A stretch of 64,000 nucleotides of DNA, taken from NCBI RefSeq assembly GCF_008831285.2, contig NC_045147.1:23398981-23462980 (forward strand), written 5' to 3'. The notes under the pieces were generated by a model, which saw only the letters and a list, made by a program, of their open reading frames with translations, was not told the origin of the DNA and did not search any database. Below, in pieces: positions 23,801-35,365 of this stretch (within the stretch, counting starts at the first letter, position 1; the number at the start of each line of letters is the position of its first letter). The DNA comes from Nymphaea colorata (taxonomy: Eukaryota > Streptophyta > Magnoliopsida > Nymphaeales > Nymphaeaceae). Made by a program: the position numbers and the translations under genes.

Positions 23801-26409
23801 TGTTAAGGTACTAAAGAAGGTATCTTTGTCTGCCTGCAGAAGAGGCTAAATTTTGTGAGTACCATGAGTAATTTGACATACTTGATCCCTTTTATAGTTT
23901 GGAGCACTCTAAATCATTGCCCAAAAATATCATCACTAAACAGCCTCGTTGTGGTTCCTTAAGTGACAATGGGCATAATGGAAAACAGCTGAGCTCAGAA
24001 AGCTCACACACAATTGTAGACTCAGGAGACTGAAGCAACCAGCACCAACAATAGAAATACAGAAAGTGCAACAAAAATACAGAAAGTGAAATAAAAAATA
24101 AAAAGAAATGAAGAGTTAAAATCAGTTTATGAATAGAATGTCAAGGTAAAAGAGTGACATAAGTAGGACTACCAGAAGAAGAAATCACATCCAAGTCACA
24201 TGGATGCAAGTATGGGTTCGGGTATGCATATAGAGATAAAGGTACGGGCATGGCAATTTAAGATAATATGAGTATGGTTACAGCAGGGCATATATATGTA
24301 TATATGAAAAATACCACTAAATTAAAATGAAAGCAACATTTAAATAAACAAGCAATACAAATGAAAACAGTGCACATTAGTGTCAAATAACTTGCAAAAA
24401 CAGAACAAAAACTAAGCTAGAGACAAGTTAAATCAAATAAAAGTAAGCAGTTTGGATCAGTTTTGATTCAAAAAACTCGCTTCGCTTTGGCTCTGCCTAT
24501 AGTTATGTGAATGTCATTATTTTGGAGAGAGACCTAGGTGTGTCCAAATACTCACTTTGCCATATCGGTAATGGCAACACACATAGGGGGGCCTTACTGA
24601 AGTATCAATGTGACTTAGGATCACATGGATAGGGAAATCTCATGTTGAAAATTAAAACTCACTGCAACAGAAACAAGCATTTGTTGCTAGCATGGAACTG
24701 GCAGTAAGTGAAAGCAGATCACAGGACCACACAAAACAGGAACCAAGCATTTAGTAATAGTATTATAGCACTATAGAATTTTTTCTAGAAGATATCTTCA
24801 CATCTCCATACAGGAAATCGGCCTGCATCAGTACCTCACATACAACAAAGTTCGGGCAAATGTAAGTTGTTCTGCTTGACACCTGTCTATTGCACTCCCA
24901 GCATAGGCCATGTTCCATGAATTTGAAACAATTGAAACATGGAAGCTCTCTATGAAATTTGACAAAAAAATCAGCAACCAAATGCACTCACAGTAAGTTT
25001 GAAGTTCTGTGAGCAGAATTCCAGTTGCTTCCTTTTTTGTTAAGCTACAGGATAAGTGAACATAATGAGTTCCCAGGCAAATTTTCCTGGAATTCCAAAT
25101 TGCCATGCTACATACTTAGGTCGAGCACTGAAGTATGACCTATAATTGTAGCTAATAAAAACTAATAGTTGAACATGGAACATGTACAACACTTCTTAGA
25201 CAATCTAATCATTCTATAAAAATTTTGAGGAAAAATAATGAAATTCCAAGCGTGCAGTACCAGGCTACAATGCACTCAAGCATATGCAGAATAATGCACG
25301 ATAGTAGAAGTTTTAATAGCTGGGAAATATAAGTGAAGCTTTTCCATCTGCTAAAATACCATACGAAACATTAACTCCCCAGATGTTTAAGGAGTAAATT
25401 ACCTCTAGTAATATTTTCTTGGAGTTCTCTGATGCATGAGGATTCAAGCGGGAAAGTAATTCCTGTTGTCTTAAACCATGAAAAAGCCGATGCCCATGAA
25501 TAGACCGTTTGCTTCTGATTTTCTGACACTCGGACCATCTTCGATGGGCATCAGTCTTAAAAAATTTCCATAATAAAAAGACAAAATATCACCCATACTT
25601 TTAGTCCCCACAAACTTTTTTACTTGGACAAAATTTTTTCCGAAAATATAGAGACCAAGAAGAAAAGCCTCATATTCAATGTCATTCCAGGACCCGCCTA
25701 AATCACCAGGCACTAGATGCCAATTCCTCAAATCAACTAGTCCTTTTCCTTGTCCTTCTAAAAATGGATTGCTATTCTGGTTTCCGCTTTCTGATGTCTG
25801 GCCAAATGAGGAATTTTTCTGGCATGGCATGAATGAGTTACTCTCCATTTCTAGTGAGTGAGACCCATGGGTAGGCAGATTGGTAGGCAGATTCTCTTTG
25901 TTACAATCATATGGAGCATTCACCAGACTTTCAGTTTTCACAGGTGGATTATCATGTAGTTCTGGAATAGATTGAGATGAACACGTCTTCAGATGCCTGA
26001 CATGGTAGCGTTCACTGCTTCCTGCAACATTTTTTATATCATCTTTGCATTCACCTGCATCACCAAAGTACAATGATTCCAGTGTAGCTGAACTTGTTAG
26101 TGTTTCATGCTTGACATTGTCAGTTTTGCAATGAACCCAGACTAGTGGAACTGCTGGCTGCATGCATGGAAATCCATCAATATCATCTCTGCAGTCTATG
26201 TCATTCCAAGTCTGTGTTGTCAGAACATAATCTCCCTCTGTCACAATTGCAGGAATATCTGCTTGGTATTGCTCTCCTATTCGAGAAGGCACTTCCGGTG
26301 TACCATAGGCATCATCCAGATTAAGTGAATCAGTACAAAGCACCTGCTCCGGCTCAGTTGATGTACATTCAACAGAGCGTTCATTATGATCTAATGAAGC
26401 CATCTGCAT
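20895..26409 (-). CDS. SANT-domain nuclear protein, AT2G47820-like, with a one-base frameshift in the SANT exon
   Basis: Coding exons on the - strand are 26409-25403 and 22679-20895. The reading begins MQMASLDHNE directly after an intron acceptor, so the leader is spliced. A SANT/Myb-like segment (SWNDIEYEAFLLGLYIFGK, about residues 240-281) is followed by the family block HRRWSECQKIRSKRSIHG, then the exon 2 block YNVGKVSLEEYVATLK and EAVGIGKGKQDLT, and near the C-terminus TRNRPLSTRALEALACGLL. The SANT segment and the WSEC block lie in different frames. One base is missing at about 25565-25569, in a run of three A and six T. With that base the two exons would total 2793 nt (930 aa); as given, the frame stops at 25471 after 312 aa. 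The family is a plant chromatin-type protein annotated as arginine-glutamic acid dipeptide repeat-like; its function is unproven. The defect may be an assembly error or a real mutation. Confidence 0.82.
22960..23700. repeat. Repeat block in the SANT gene intron, rich in gtatcg/cgatac strings
   Basis: The intron at 22680-25402 contains a block whose ends are crowded with variants of gtatcgtacgatac (for example around 23030-23050 and 23520-23690), with an AT-rich interior. This pattern resembles degenerate terminal repeats of a non-coding mobile element. No open frame or exact terminal repeat could be defined. Confidence 0.5.
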
Positions 26410-27885
26410 CTGCAAAGAACAAAATCATCACTAAACCAGTAAATATTTGAAAATGGAAAAATTTTCTGAAGGAGAAAAAATCTGAATAGATCTTTGATGT
26501 TCATATATAGCGTTTAGAAATTTCATCAACCTGTGAAAATTGCGAAGATTGTAGAAGCACCTCTTTCTCAATTCTCAAAGCAATTGTGAAGGCATATAAC
26601 AAAAGTATAACGTATATGGCTTGCGATATTAATCCATGTTACAGATGCTTCGGTCAAAGGTTGGCATCAAACAGATCTTCTGTACTCATGTTACTGAAAT
26701 AATACAAGATTCATTTAAATGGAAGAGGCACATTTATGCTCCAAGACATTCCAAAGACTGGGTTAGACCTTAATATAACTGGTAAATAATGTTTTTTATG
26801 TGCTAGCAATGAGATGGGGAAATTTTTGTTTCATGCAACTACTGAATTGTTCATCACTCAGGAAATCAATTCAAGAGAAGTGTAAATCATATGAATGTCA
26901 ATAAAGCAAAATTATAAATTCTGAGGATAGATATTGTATAGTAACGAGCCAAACGTGTCATGGCATATAGGAACTATATATTTAATCATCTTTTTATCCG
27001 ACCAAGCTCAGGATAGAAGGGTAACCATTTTGATGCATGATCTCCATATCCGACCACATAGATTGCAACAAAAATGTTGCTTTCAGAAATATGAAGGCCT
27101 TTATCTGTGGCACTAGAATAATAACTATTATGCCAAATTTATTTGCTCTGAAATTTGGAACCTCAAATAGTGAAAAACAATTGACAGTCGGATCAAACAG
27201 CAACAGCATGACCAGAACCTGAAACAATCGATAAACCTGCACAGAATTGCTGAAGAAGATTGTTGGCCCATAAATGACTACATTTACCTAGTAAACGTAT
27301 TCAAGCATCCGATTTGATCTGCAGGTTAGAAAGGGACAAGATTATATGTGGACTCAAGCTCTTTCATACAGTTAAAACCTGATGTTTCTCGGTCATGAAT
27401 GATGACAAGTACACCTAACACCAACAACAGAGCCATGGCTCAAAAGGAAATTGCCAAGACCAATTGAAGACTCCAATAATAAAACAAATGCTTCTTTTCA
27501 ACAAAAAGTCTATTATTACCCCCAGCATCCACATTTCATAGCTTCTGTGCAATTCAAACAGGGCAACCCCGAAAATGAACTCGCAATTCTTGGCAGAAGA
27601 TCGTACCGAGGTTGAAAAAACAACAAATCAAGGTTTCTTTTTTTCTTATGCAAAGACAGTACCAACGACCGGGTGTGCAAGAAACGCAACATAGCATCTG
27701 GCAACGCAAAATTTAAGCTAAGAACAACCACCACCAGCATTAAGGGAACAAAAACGGGATCATAATACGCTTAATCATCGCAGGCCAATAAAACGATTAC
27801 ACGCTCCGCCTTCCTCACGAATCTTCGACCAAACCACACAAGAAAGAGAGCATCTATTATTTCGTGGTACGCAGAAGAACTCACA

Positions 27886-28380
27886 CAACTTGGCGGGCGA
27901 ATTCACATAAGATCCACAAGCATTCCACTGCCCAGCTTACTGTAAACCTGCAAAATCATGAGGAAGCTAGCAACCGGATGTTCTATATACATGTACAGCA
28001 CAACAAAAGACGAACAAACAAATCACAGAGAAGAAAGGAACTTAATGGTTGTACCTCCATGAACAGAACTCTCACGTCCAGGACAACGTAAAGAAATGGA
28101 ACAAATCAAAAGAAGGGTGCGTCGGGGACACGAAGGAATCAAAGGCGCTGCAATAATAAAACCAACATGTAGTGATTGACCTTCTTTACCAATTCCCGAG
28201 TCCAAAGAGTAACAACAAAACAACGCCGACGCGGGGCATCAGAACGAGAGAGGGAGAGAGGGAGAGCGAGACATACCTTGTTTAAGAGGAGTGGTTAAGG
28301 AGGGAGATGGAAATTTGTGGGAAGGGAGGAGAGAGACCATTTATAGCGAGCGAGAGAGAGAGAGATGGAGGGAGGAGTCC
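27886..28380 (-). promoter_or_regulatory. Probable spliced 5' leader and promoter of the SANT gene
   Basis: A strong donor (aacaag then gtatgt, exon end 28277) and a downstream acceptor (gattttgcag, exon start 27947) outline two untranslated leader exons on the - strand. A later donor lies near 27887 (gtgagt), and the coding exon acceptor sits directly before the ATG at 26409. GA-rich runs at 28243-28272 and 28346-28366 flank the likely transcription start. The exact start site is not determinable from sequence alone. Confidence 0.5.
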
Positions 28381-29572
28381 ATGACATGAAGGGGGGTGCT
28401 GCAAAACATGAAAAGATATAGGCCTGTTGAAAGAATTAAGAGACAGAAGAGGGGTTTTCAGTAATTTAGATGGGGATCTTACCGTCCCGGTTACGACGAT
28501 GTGACCACGGAGTGTACAAAAGGGCTTCTCCCTCCTGACTCGTCTTCTTCTTTCCCTTTGTCAAGATTACCCCTCATTTCGGGCATCATTACGGGAGTGC
28601 CATCATTCCCCGATCCCGATCCCCATCCCTATCTTTATCCAAGATCCGAAATAACTTTTCGACAAAAAGCGGGTCCCGCTTGGTCCAACTCATATAGGTG
28701 CGCTTGTCCGCTGGTGGTTGTGCAACCAGTCCAGTTAACTCGAGCTCAGGTTAAGCTCTACTCAAGTTTAAAGTTGAGAATGTTTATTTAATTTTTTTTA
28801 ATTACTAAACAAAAAGATTAAGTCAAATGAAGAGTTTAAACAAACTTAAATGAGTCTCGGCCTATCGAACTGAGCTCGAGCTGAGCATATACAACTTGAG
28901 CTTGGACCGAGCAATGTATGACTCGAGTCGCAACAAGCTGACCGAGTTCGACTCGACTTGTGTACAATCCTCTCCCACTGGGCTGGAATCATGTTATGAT
29001 TTGATTTAGCCAGAGGCATCAAATCAAATCCCCATGGATGGTCATTATTCTTCTGTCTCCATGATCTCCACATGTGTTAGCTTTTAACAAAGGACTGAAA
29101 AAATTAAGTAAGTGATTGGCTGCTTACTTAGCTGTTAATGCAACCAGGTATCCTAACGAGTTCATCAAAATTCATTTTCAAGCTCACAACAAAAGAAATA
29201 ATAGATGCTGTTTTGGGCTCATCTCAAAATATTATTTTAGGCCAGATTTGGTGGCTTGGCCCTTTAGATGGTTTACCTCTAAAAGACAAACAATCCTCTA
29301 ACAATTCACGTTAATATGAAAAAGTATTAATGTTTGATTCAATATAACTTCTTGAAATTAATAAAGGTTTTAAGCCGTTGATTTTTGAAGACAAACAAAA
29401 CAACCAAACTAATACTCAAGAGGGGGAAATTTCATGGTTGTTTCCAAATGCAAATTGAAGGTTCTACCTTACAACTTTTAGAATGTTCTTTGGAATGGAA
29501 GACCCAATGACTCTTAAAGGGCATTTTGTTAATATTTCATAATTTTGTTCTAAAAATTGAAGCAGATTCATG

Positions 29573-29598
29573 AAACATTGGAATATATTCCAATGTTT
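29573..29598. repeat. Perfect 26-bp palindrome
   Basis: The half-site aaacattggaata is followed by its exact reverse complement. It is preceded by cagattcatg, and a similar agattcatgg precedes another small hairpin at about 37810 in this window. Confidence 0.85.
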
Positions 29599-30462
29599 TA
29601 CAATGTTCTTCGGTTTTTAGAATAGATTCATTGAACACTAACAGACTTAGGAGTTTCCTACAATGAGAAATTGTGCTGAGTCTGTCAACCCAACTGTTCT
29701 TTTTCGGCACAATAACAAATTGAAACAAAAGACTCCTTTTGTTTCGCAAGCACTCACTCTTTGAAAGTGTAGTAGGATAAGATTTTCATATGGTAATTGT
29801 GCTTTTTAAGTAATATCAGATTTTGTAATTCTTAAGTCTAATTTAGATTTTGGAGAAACTATGATTCAATTCCTACCAGGTTTACCTTCAACCAAGAGTC
29901 TAAATTTTGGATTTGGATCAAAATTAGTCGTTATCATATCCAAGTATTGCCTAATTATTTACATGTAACTAGAGTTGGATGCTTACTAGATTCAGACATT
30001 TGGATCAGTTGAGGCTCCTATAGGCAGCGGCCCATGTTTTACTTGTATATCAAAAGGTGGTTAAAATCAAACTCAAATTTATCGCCTTCGCCTTTGAAGC
30101 TACCGGGAATTTCAATTTTGCTTTGTCGGTTTGCGCCTCGTTTCATAGACGCCCAATGCGGAAAATAACGTTAAGAAACCAACGGCGAGAGCTACTTCGA
30201 TATGGTAAATATTTTTGACAAATAACCCATTAGTTGTGAGCCAAATTACGAAATGGTTTCTGCCTTGCTCGATTTTGTAGACTAAGCCCAACTCACTCAG
30301 TGGCCACCTTTTCCGGCCAACCCCTTGCAGAAGAACAAAGTTTCTGAGGTTTATCAGTAGCGGTTAGCGGTTTACCTCACTCAGATGATAACCGTTAACA
30401 GCCTTCAAATTTTCATAAATTTAAGAAAACTGCTACCCTACGGGCTAAGCTTTAAAATGAGA

Positions 30463-30577
30463 TATCGCTCTAATCAATTTTAACAAAAAAAAAAAGAAAA
30501 ATCGCTTTAATCAATTTTAACAAAAAGAAAAAAGAAAAATCTCTTTAATCAATTTTAACAAAAAAAGAAAAAGAAAA
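30463..30577. repeat. Three-copy 38-bp tandem repeat
   Basis: Three units start at 30463, 30501 and 30539, each with a core like taatcaattttaacaaaaa followed by an A/G-rich tail. Differences are mostly in the length of the A run and single substitutions. It is intergenic minisatellite-like sequence. Confidence 0.85.
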
Positions 30578-33500
30578 AAGAAGGAGGTGAGGCGGGTTGG
30601 CTAGTAGGTTACGATGCATTTTCAAAACTAAATTACTTAATTTAATATTCTACGATGTGTTCCTAAAACTAAATTCTTTATTTTATTATTTTCCGATTGT
30701 TTTTAAAAAGGCTTAATTTTTTTAGTCTAAATTTAGATTACTGAATTATTATCTAGCAATGATCATTTTTTTCAAGAATTTTGCTTGTATTTCTGTATAT
30801 TCTTTTTGTATTAGGAAAGTTAGGTAAGAGCGAACAGACGGAGGCAAGATTCTTTTTCTTAAAAAAGGAACTGTATGAAGTACTAAAAGTAGTCACATTA
30901 AAAGAAAAAGAAAAATAAAACAATTATAAACAATTAAAATTTTTGGCCCTTTTAAAATTATTTTTAATGTTTAATATGAAAACTTTGGACGGTTAACACT
31001 AATTAAGTGTTATGGCATTTCAGATTATTAAATATTGACAAATTCAATCTCACAGCACTGGATTGACTTATCTATGCCAAAAGGTACACCGCGCTTGAGG
31101 AGGACGGATAAAAGTATGAGGCTACAAAAGGCGGGACCCACAATTTTCTCGCTTTAACCCTAGTTTGAAAAAAAAAACTAAATGGAGGTGTGATTTTTTT
31201 GCTTCCTAATTTCACAGCCTTCATGCGTTAACCCCAGTTGTTAGAAGGTGTGTCTTGGAATTCCACCTTTTTCTAAAAGGGGTTTTTTAAGGGTAGTTTT
31301 GTCATTTACAGCCCCCGATACGCAGTCTCTTGTTAATAACCTAACACATAACCTATTAATCCAAGTCTCACTAGAAAAAGGATAGGAAAGAGAAAAGTAG
31401 TTTGGTAATTTTGTCATTGTGTGATGCGTTTTTTAAAGCAGGGAAAAGGGTACTTCTGTCATTGTGTGATACCGTGCGAAAATGGTTTAATAGAGACACT
31501 CTCGCAAGTTATCGAGAGGTTGGCGGGTAAATGAAGGCCGAGATTTCTCTTCGCTCCACGTGTTATTGACATGATCGTATTGACGAAAAGCAGGAAAGCA
31601 ATTTCAACAAAAGCCGGATGAATCCCAAAGGCTAGAAGGCGCGAGAAAAAAATGACGCGTATTCATCAGCCAATGAAATATTTTCCTACAGGTCCACCTT
31701 TGACTTAGTGGATCAAAAAAACCTCATTTTCACAAAATATAGACATGGACAAGTTATATATTACAAATTTATGACCACCATATGTAATGGGCTGAAAATG
31801 ATAAAAATATCGCCGTTGCCCTTTATTTATAATTTATAAAGGTCAAAAATGAAAATCGATTTTTTCATTTAGAAAATCACTAAAATGCCTCCCGATAAAG
31901 GGTGGTATGGTAGCATGTCATGTTTGTTGCCTATTATAAAACAACAAAATTCGAAATTGCTTCTTATTTGTAAAATTACTCAAACACCCCTTTGATAAAA
32001 AGTGGGAACGTGTCTTTTGCATTACATGGAAAGCACCCTCCAACTGTTTTAATTAACAACCACCTTATTTAATTTGTCCAAAATTTCAATAGGAACGCAC
32101 AACACAACCGAATCACATTTAGAAAGAAATTTGAAGTCTCCGCTGTCCATTTCCGACCAGCAGCTGGACCAAAACTGCGAATTAAAATTTCTAATTCATT
32201 TCGTGAAGAGATGTGCATTAGTAGCTGACGGCATATGTTGCTTTAAACCAACGGAATAATGTAAGAAAGCGGAGGTTCTAATTAAAATAAGAGACAAGAG
32301 TTTGGGAACACGATAAGGATAGGCACGGTTATTTTGAAGACTTAGAAGGGCTCATATCTTTTCCAATGGGCCGGTAAGAAAATGTGGTTTTTTAGATTGC
32401 GGCGACCAATTGGGCATTTGCTGACTCTTCGGTCAAACTTTGCATGAATAACCCAACGGGGTCAATCAAGGCTCACTAAAACCGAACCGACCACCGGTTT
32501 GGTCGAGCGCCTCGGCCTATAGACCTATCAACATTCTTACTTCTGTTCTTTGCTTAGAGATTCGGACAGACCTACACTATACATGTCAACTGAAGTGTCA
32601 CACTTAAAACTTTTTAACACTCAGAGGAATCGACTGAATTTTACCCGGTGTAAGTGGGGTTCAAAACCATCATTCGCCATATTCAACTTAAACGAGTCTC
32701 TTTATATGGAATTTGGATTTAGGGTCAAAACTCAGATCCGAGCTCTTAAAATTGATTCCACATCCGATTATTGGATCCCACGCTCAGCGTCGGATTCAGT
32801 CGCTTAAACCATGCAAGAATATTCAACTCTCGTTTCGTCTAAGGAATCCAATTAAATGGATCCGGGTCTAGGGTACTGCTGGTAAACCCCTTGACACCTT
32901 TAATACCATATCCAGGAGAGTGTTTGCGAACATATTCTTGCAACACACGGTTGACAAACAGAATGTAACATATAGCTATATCAAAGATAGTATTGACATA
33001 TATAGAAATAACATTGATAAGTACGTTATGCTTTTTTAGCATGAGAAAATAATGTTCTTAGATTATGTTTAATAAAACGATGTTGTTTAAGAACAATAAT
33101 GTACTTCTTATCAAACACCCTTTAAAGAGTTCAAATTACTTTTCATTAAATTTGTCTGATTACAAGTTGAAAGATTGAAAATCATGATTTCTTTGGCCAA
33201 TTATGTTTGGTAGTTGGAGCTTACGACTTTCAAGTGGAAAGTGTTGGCTAAATTTAGGGATTAAAACCAAAAAAGAGAAAAGAAAAAAAAAAAAATGTTG
33301 ATGAACTATATGTATTGTATTGTATCGTTAGCATGGTTTGTGGGTTTATTTATACTTGCCATGAAAAGGTGATAATTATCATATGGAGCGTTTGACTCTT
33401 TTTTCGTAAAGGCCGCAATGTGTTGTCCTTTGAGTGCCTCTGGCCAAACAAAAGTTTGTTATAGGGCGCTAGGGATGCCAATCCCTAAGTCAAACACACT

Positions 33501-34049
33501 AGGAAAAATTTTAAAATCTTTTATTGTCTTACAACCTTGAAGGCATGTTTGCTTGCGGAGACAACGTATCTTGGAAATCTGGCTGGCCTTAAGTTTAATT
33601 TGAAATTATGGTTATTATAAATCAAACAAAAACTAATTTACACAAAGAATCAAAATTTCAGTTGTCATTACGCGAACAATATTTGGTTCCTTCTTTTTTT
33701 CAAATTCAATTTTAGAAAAAAGTTTCCCACAATTTGGTTTGCGCGCGGCATATAGATCTGACGTATTGTATGGCAATGAGTTGACGATAGTTTGAGATGT
33801 CGCCGTTCTTTTCTTAATAAGAACGCTGCCTAGCCGGATTCCCGCGTCGGAAGCCCCCACCCCACTGGGGAGCGGGCGGCCCTCCGGGGCGTTAAATCGG
33901 CGAGGTGAAAGGAACACAGTGGAACTTTCGCCGAGGGCGGGTGAGGGCTCGTGCAGGTACTGCCGAATGCGAGTGGTCAGAGAGGTCGGCAATCGGCCGT
34001 CTGTTTTTGTATCCCCCATTTTCCCTTGCTTTTTGGGCCTCGAGGTTTT

Positions 34050-35365
34050 AGGTCGTCGACCTACCGAGCTCAGAGAGAGAGAGAGACGGAGAGATTTGTT
34101 CCGGCGGGACGCCAGAGAGCTCGTTCTCTCTCTTCTGGCGGGTATAATTTTAGCCAAGATCTTTTACATCCAGGATCGCCGTTTTTTGTTGCTTGGATTT
34201 GTCTGTTTAGTTCGGAGAAAGAACTTAGTTCTTTAAGTGACGGTGTGTTGGATCTTACTAACCCGAGCTTTCGCAAGTTGGTTTTTTCTACTCCCATTGA
34301 TTTTAATGTCCTGCTTATTTATGAATTTCCTTATTGAGCAGTTCTCCTTTTTGGGTTCAATTGATTATGCGACTCCATGATCATCAAGATCGTCATTTAT
34401 TTGCTTTTACGTGAATCTCTTTCTCCCTCTCATATTTGCTTTCTTTCATTGCAGGTTGACGTTCTCTGTGCACATGTTCTCAGGATTTGTGTTTGCCTCC
34501 TCCCTGAATTTTTGTCCGTGTAGCACAATTTTGTTGAGGCAAAGAACGTGAAGCTGGTGGCATTTATGTGATTCGCGGTTGCTCCTGCGTTAAGCCTATG
34601 GCTGGCGTTCAAGCTGTGCAGCCACTTCTTTCCCACATCCTTCTTCAGTTTCTTGTGGGTAAGTTTGTCATCCATCTAATTTTTGAACTTTTTTGTTTTC
34701 ATGAATCTCCTCTTTTGATACGCTTCGCCTGTCTCTTCCTCTGATCGGATGGTTTGAATATGACCCAAGCGTACCGTGGGTCAATGTTATTCGCGCGTGT
34801 CTTCGTGGTCATCCTTAATTTCCATCGCCCTTTTCTAGCCGCCTGTATATTTTGTTATTGTTCCAGCCATCTGACTCTACCGGAGGCCTTGTTCTGTATT
34901 TGCTTCTAGGTTCTCAGTTTTAAATGATCTTCCTTGCCTTTTACTTTATAGCTTTTGTATTCTTAGTTTACTATTCGCCCATTACATGCTTCGAGCTCCC
35001 AAAGTAGAATAGATGGAGCAGAATACAGTAATGAAATAAATGCAGAGGTACATAGGAAAGCTAAGCAGAGAAACATAACATAGTTTAGGAAGTCTCCAAT
35101 CAAAAGTCTTCATTCGAGAATTTTTAGTGGGTAGTTTTTATTCAATTGGCTTCTATTATAAGTTTTGTTTTTGTTTTTTATTTTTAAATTACGTTGTTCT
35201 GGGAGACTGTGGCGGAATGGCAGTGTATCTGGCTACAGATCAGAAGGTTGACTTTTAAAACCTCTATGCTTGCAAGAACAACCTAATGTTCTTTGAATAA
35301 CAGAAGATGACTTGTTTGAACCTATGACAGGTTGAGTTCCTGTTTCTGGCTCCCCCGAACCAGAT
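34050..35365 (+). promoter_or_regulatory. Promoter and intron-containing 5' leader of the methyltransferase-like gene
   Basis: A GA run at 34072-34088 sits in a GC-richer stretch (33840-34140) that looks like a core promoter. A good donor (ttgtgg then gtaagt, exon end 34658) and an acceptor (cctatgacag, ending 35330) suggest an untranslated first exon and a leader intron of about 670 bases. The leader intron contains a tRNA-Trp-like relic. The first coding exon begins at 35366. Confidence 0.5.
35202..35273 (+). pseudogene. tRNA-Trp-like relic
   Basis: The stretch tgtggcggaatggcag followed by ctacagatcagaaggttg closely resembles the D arm and anticodon arm of plant nuclear tRNA-Trp, recalled as gtggcgcaatggtag and ctccagatcagaaggttg. 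The anticodon position reads ACA rather than CCA. The T arm is degenerate and lacks a clear ttcga loop, so it should not fold into a working tRNA. It could be a tRNA pseudogene or the head of a tRNA-derived SINE. Confidence 0.55.

Larger units (their letters stand above)
28381..34050. other. Intergenic region, about 5.7 kb, no intact gene
   Basis: This holds interspersed relics. There is a ctcgag/gagctc-rich stretch at about 28735-28960, a common type of degenerate plant repeat. A 26-bp palindrome lies at 29573-29598 and a 38-bp tandem repeat at 30463-30577. Segments at 29900-30010 and 32680-32880 are rich in ggatttggat-like strings. No transposase, reverse transcriptase or RNA gene is visible. 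Confidence 0.45.

Noticed and set aside
30463-30577. Possible CRISPR-like spaced repeat
   Set aside because: The units are directly adjacent and AT-rich with no unique spacers; this is plant nuclear DNA.
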